This document shows, piece by piece, positions 61,227 through 64,000 of a DNA stretch of 64,000 nucleotides; the first letter of the stretch is position 1; each line of letters starts with the position of its first letter. The position numbers and the translations under genes are program-made. The notes below the pieces were generated by a model. That model did no database searches and was not told the DNA's origin. It saw only the letters and a list, made by a program, of their open reading frames with translations. The stretch lies in the NCBI GenBank assembly GCA_963580285.1, contig OY757011.1, positions 152,633,245 through 152,697,244 of the forward strand, in the 5' to 3' direction. The stretch comes from Lucinisca nassula (lineage: Eukaryota; Mollusca; Bivalvia; Lucinida; Lucinidae).

Positions 61227-62434
61227 ATATTTAGTAACATTAATTATGCCAAGTCTTTACAATGCAGGAAGCAAATGTGTCAAAATATTCAGAGTTTGAA
61301 GCTTCCAAGCATTCCCATTTTCCTTCAGAATCACTAACCTGATATCTACATTACATAACACTGGCTCTATGAACCGGGGAAATGTCTAAATAAGGCATCA
61401 ATTTGTAATGATTTCATAAAAAATAAATGCCTGGAGACACTTTGCAAATTTATTTTAGTTCTTAAGACTTTAAACAACAAAACCTTGGCATGTAAACATA
61501 GTCAATGAGAATAGACATAATAACATTATCTGCCTAAGTCTAAATTTACCATGTTCAATTACAGTTACTGTTCTGTTGCACCCTACAACAATTGTAATAA
61601 ACTTCTAGTATCAATTTCGATATACCAGTAATAATTTCACACCGTAGTCAACAGGCAGTTATTTTAACAATGAAAATGCATATATTCAGTGCAAAACTTA
61701 TCAGGAATAATTAAAGAGTGACAATATACCTGTGTAGCTGACACACTTTTTCAACTTGAGACTTCGCTGCTAATTTTAAAAGCAATGTGCAAAAAATCAC
61801 CCTCCATAGATCTGTGAAATCTTAAAGTAGCTTTTGAATAAGAGATGATAAACATTCAGAAATCACTAATATTAGCACGAAAAAATATTCTCAGAATAAA
61901 AAAACTATCAATCCAACCAATGCACAATGAATATTTGTGAAATTTACAGTTGTGTCATAAAAGAATGAAACATTCATATTTACACTGAGGGGATTTTTAT
62001 ACACTGCTTTATAAGTAAGTTTACCTCTGAACTATCACCAACTCTTCATTTGTGAACTTTTCTTGTGATGCAGCAAATGAGCAATATCATTTTGACAATA
62101 AAAAAAAATACCTGGAAAAACTCTGCGCAATTTCAGGGTCAGAAAAAAATGCCAATCAGTAATATCAGATATACAAGTAGCTACTATCTTCCAAGTAGTT
62201 TCTGTTTCAAGAAGGTCTGAGGAAGCATGGAATCAAACTCAGTCAGTAGCTTAACCACTTCACCCTTGAAGGCTTCTCAATTTTACCAAAGTTCTCACGC
62301 GTTTAGCTGTCATATCTATTTAAGCGCAATATGGTACACCTCCTGCTTGTATATTTCACTCATAGGATCACCAGGATGTTATGAAAACAAATTTGTGTCT
62401 CAAAGTGTTGTGCTGCTTTATTAACTGGTTTTGT
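61227..62434. other. AT-rich sequence, nothing recognised
   Basis: About 1.2 kb without repeats, tRNA boxes or persuasive frames. It is the longest unassigned stretch. Confidence 0.45.
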
Positions 62435-62600
62435 TTGCAGTGTAATGGCACATTCAACACAATAAAGGTCATGTCAAACTGGCCAGTCTATCTAACCATA
62501 CTTTACCTGGACAGGTTTGTAAACCAGCACAGAACACTTTCTTAGACCTGCCTTTGGATCAGTGGAAGGGAGAGCCACCAAATTTAAAGCCAACCCATGC
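62435..62600 (-). mobile_element. SINE G, very degenerate
   Basis: 'aatggcacattcaacacaat', 'aaaggtcatgtcaaactggc', 'acctggacaggtttgtaaac' and 'gatcagtggaagggagag' follow the SINE G order on the minus strand. Confidence 0.55.
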
Positions 62601-62803
62601 ACTGATGAAGTGTGACTTTTGGAAACAAGGTATTGGGCTAACCCCGATAATCCAACAATATGTCAATATTCCAACAAAGGTATGTTTATGAAGCATGACC
62701 TACATGTAGTGTGTGAAGTCTGATAGGTCTATAGCATATAGAAGCTGAGATATACGACAGACAACCAGAAAGAGAAGCTCTATGCTGCAATGACTGACAC
62801 ATT

Positions 62804-63621
62804 ACGGTAATTCTCCTAAAATTTCGAACAAAACTAAACAATTATTTTTTCAGCTGTTTGAATTTTTAGAAATTCGAGCTGGAAAATAGTTTCACTGTTC
62901 GAAATTATAAAGTTCCGACCTATCTAGCCAATGTGGTCATATTCTTCGCTTACAACACAACCTGGTCACAAATTAATGGCCATGAAAATGTCAACACCTT
63001 TGAAATAACCATTTACTGCAGTTTCCAAGATACCATTTGAATAATTTGATGCTAATATATTTAATGACCATTACAAATGGAAAATCTAATTCATCGTCCT
63101 TTTATGACCATGAAATATAGTTGATGGCCAGTGATAGACACAGAAAGTTTTAATAGTCATCATTTTTCTGTAATGGCCATAAAAGCTGTGAAAACATGGG
63201 CATTAAAACATCACAAAACGAAAAATAATGAACCTTTACTTTTTTAATGGTCATTCAATTTTAGAGCGCAATAAAATTAATTGCAATTAAATGCTTGGAC
63301 TTGCTTTTTAATGACCATTTCCACTAAATTAATGGCCATTAATATGGTAGCTGGAATCCATTATTTTTTTTCAAACAAAAAATAATGGATGACTTTAACA
63401 AGAATTTAATTATTATTAATATTTAACAGGATTTAAACATATTCTAATGGTTTTTATGTGCAGTAGTGGTAGTTCCTTCAGAAAATTCGAATGTTCAAAA
63501 TTTTAGAAAAATGTTGTCTTAAAAAAATGCCACTGTTTTATAGGTATTTTGGAAATTATTTTTGACAATAATTTTTGGTGTCCGAATTTTTAGGGTATTC
63601 GAAATTTTAGGAGAACTTCAG
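62804..63621. mobile_element. 818-bp inverted-terminal-repeat element
   Basis: Left end CGGTAATTCTCCTAAAATTT and right end complementary to CTGAAGTTCTCCTAAAATTT, each followed by CGAA and flanked by TA. Just outside, GACACAT and ATGTGTC extend the symmetry. The interior has repeated 'aatggccat(t/g)aa' motifs. No transposase. The TA flanks suggest Tc1/mariner-pogo. Confidence 0.72.
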
Positions 63622-64000
63622 TAATGTGTCTGTTTGGAGTACAGAGGATGTTGGGAGTTTTAGAGTTTCACAATTGAGGAAGAATTGCCTGCAAATATGG
63701 ACATTCAAAGGATGACTTTTTTTGATCTGAGGAGTGTGATGAAACCTTGCAGATCTGAACTTAATATATGTGACTCATCAGAGAAAATGGGATCTTATGG
63801 GAGCCTATAAGTGCTGACTTATGAGCCAAACAAGACTGTTATTATCCTGAAAGTCAATACTGCAGTTGCCAAGATACTTTGGATTATATTGTAAATAACT
63901 CACATAAAATAGCATAAATGCAAATTAGCTAAATTTAAATTGGAATTATCTCTGACACCTTGTACTTAACAATGTTCAGAAACAAAATATCTTTAAAGGG
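63622..64000. other. no feature recognised at the right edge
   Basis: AT-rich sequence, no repeat or gene signal. Confidence 0.4.

Overview
The window is eukaryotic and reads as animal nuclear DNA, most likely from a bivalve mollusc. The organism call is inference. It rests on one GT-AG spliced gene of a family common in invertebrates, several tRNA-derived SINE families with target-site duplications (TSDs), many hairpin MITEs, and period-100-200 tandem arrays starting with GTCCGTC/AGCTCACC-type sequence, which are typical of bivalve genomes. There are no operons, bacterial-type genes, rRNA genes or CRISPR arrays.

One host gene is convincing. A METTL24-like (Methyltransf_22 family) methyltransferase lies on the + strand in five recognisable exons between 23942 and 41742. 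Every junction is GT-AG, the joined frame stays open, and 271 residues are covered up to the stop. Its 5' end was not found. Its introns (3.2, 7.4, 5.0 and 1.3 kb) are packed with mobile elements. One SINE sits 29 bp after a donor site, a hairpin ends about 40 bp before an acceptor, and a piggyBac-like MITE ends 40 bp before another acceptor.

The most interesting content is catalytic-RNA-like. Positions 1-2265 are nine monomers of an exactly 260-bp satellite. Each monomer carries a type I hammerhead-ribozyme motif (CTGATGA, GAAA, self-complementary minimal stem III, GTC cleavage triplet, 6-bp stem I). A second, better-paired hammerhead of 46 nt occurs twice, in opposite orientation, within a shared ~190-bp dispersed element at 10240-10432 and 32548-32735.

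Layout: 1-2.3 kb, ribozyme satellite; 2.3-9 kb, hairpin MITEs, minisatellites and a ~110-bp array; 9-9.6 kb, a dead LINE; 9.9-16.5 kb, nested SINEs and MITEs; 17-19.4 kb, a tandem duplication containing two 36-bp minisatellites; 19.4-23.8 kb, degenerate arrays; 23.9-41.7 kb, the METTL24-like gene; 42-44.8 kb, three low-complexity arrays; 44.9-49.0 kb, a 4.1-kb element with ~1-kb inverted arms, a candidate first exon in each arm and a small coding remnant between them; 49-60 kb, a dense field of TTAA-flanked piggyBac-like MITEs, several of them interrupted by SINEs; 61-64 kb, mostly unrecognised AT-rich DNA plus one inverted-repeat element.

SINE family letters used here: A, tRNA-derived with (ATT)n tail; B, 'caccaacagctaaggtca' family; C, 'ttttacggccctttcaag' family; D, 'aacgtccccgtcaacac' family, the most abundant; F, tRNA-derived with (TG)n tail; G, 'cggcctcggcagctcagtcgg' family. 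All coordinates come from reading the sequence by eye; no alignment or folding program was run.
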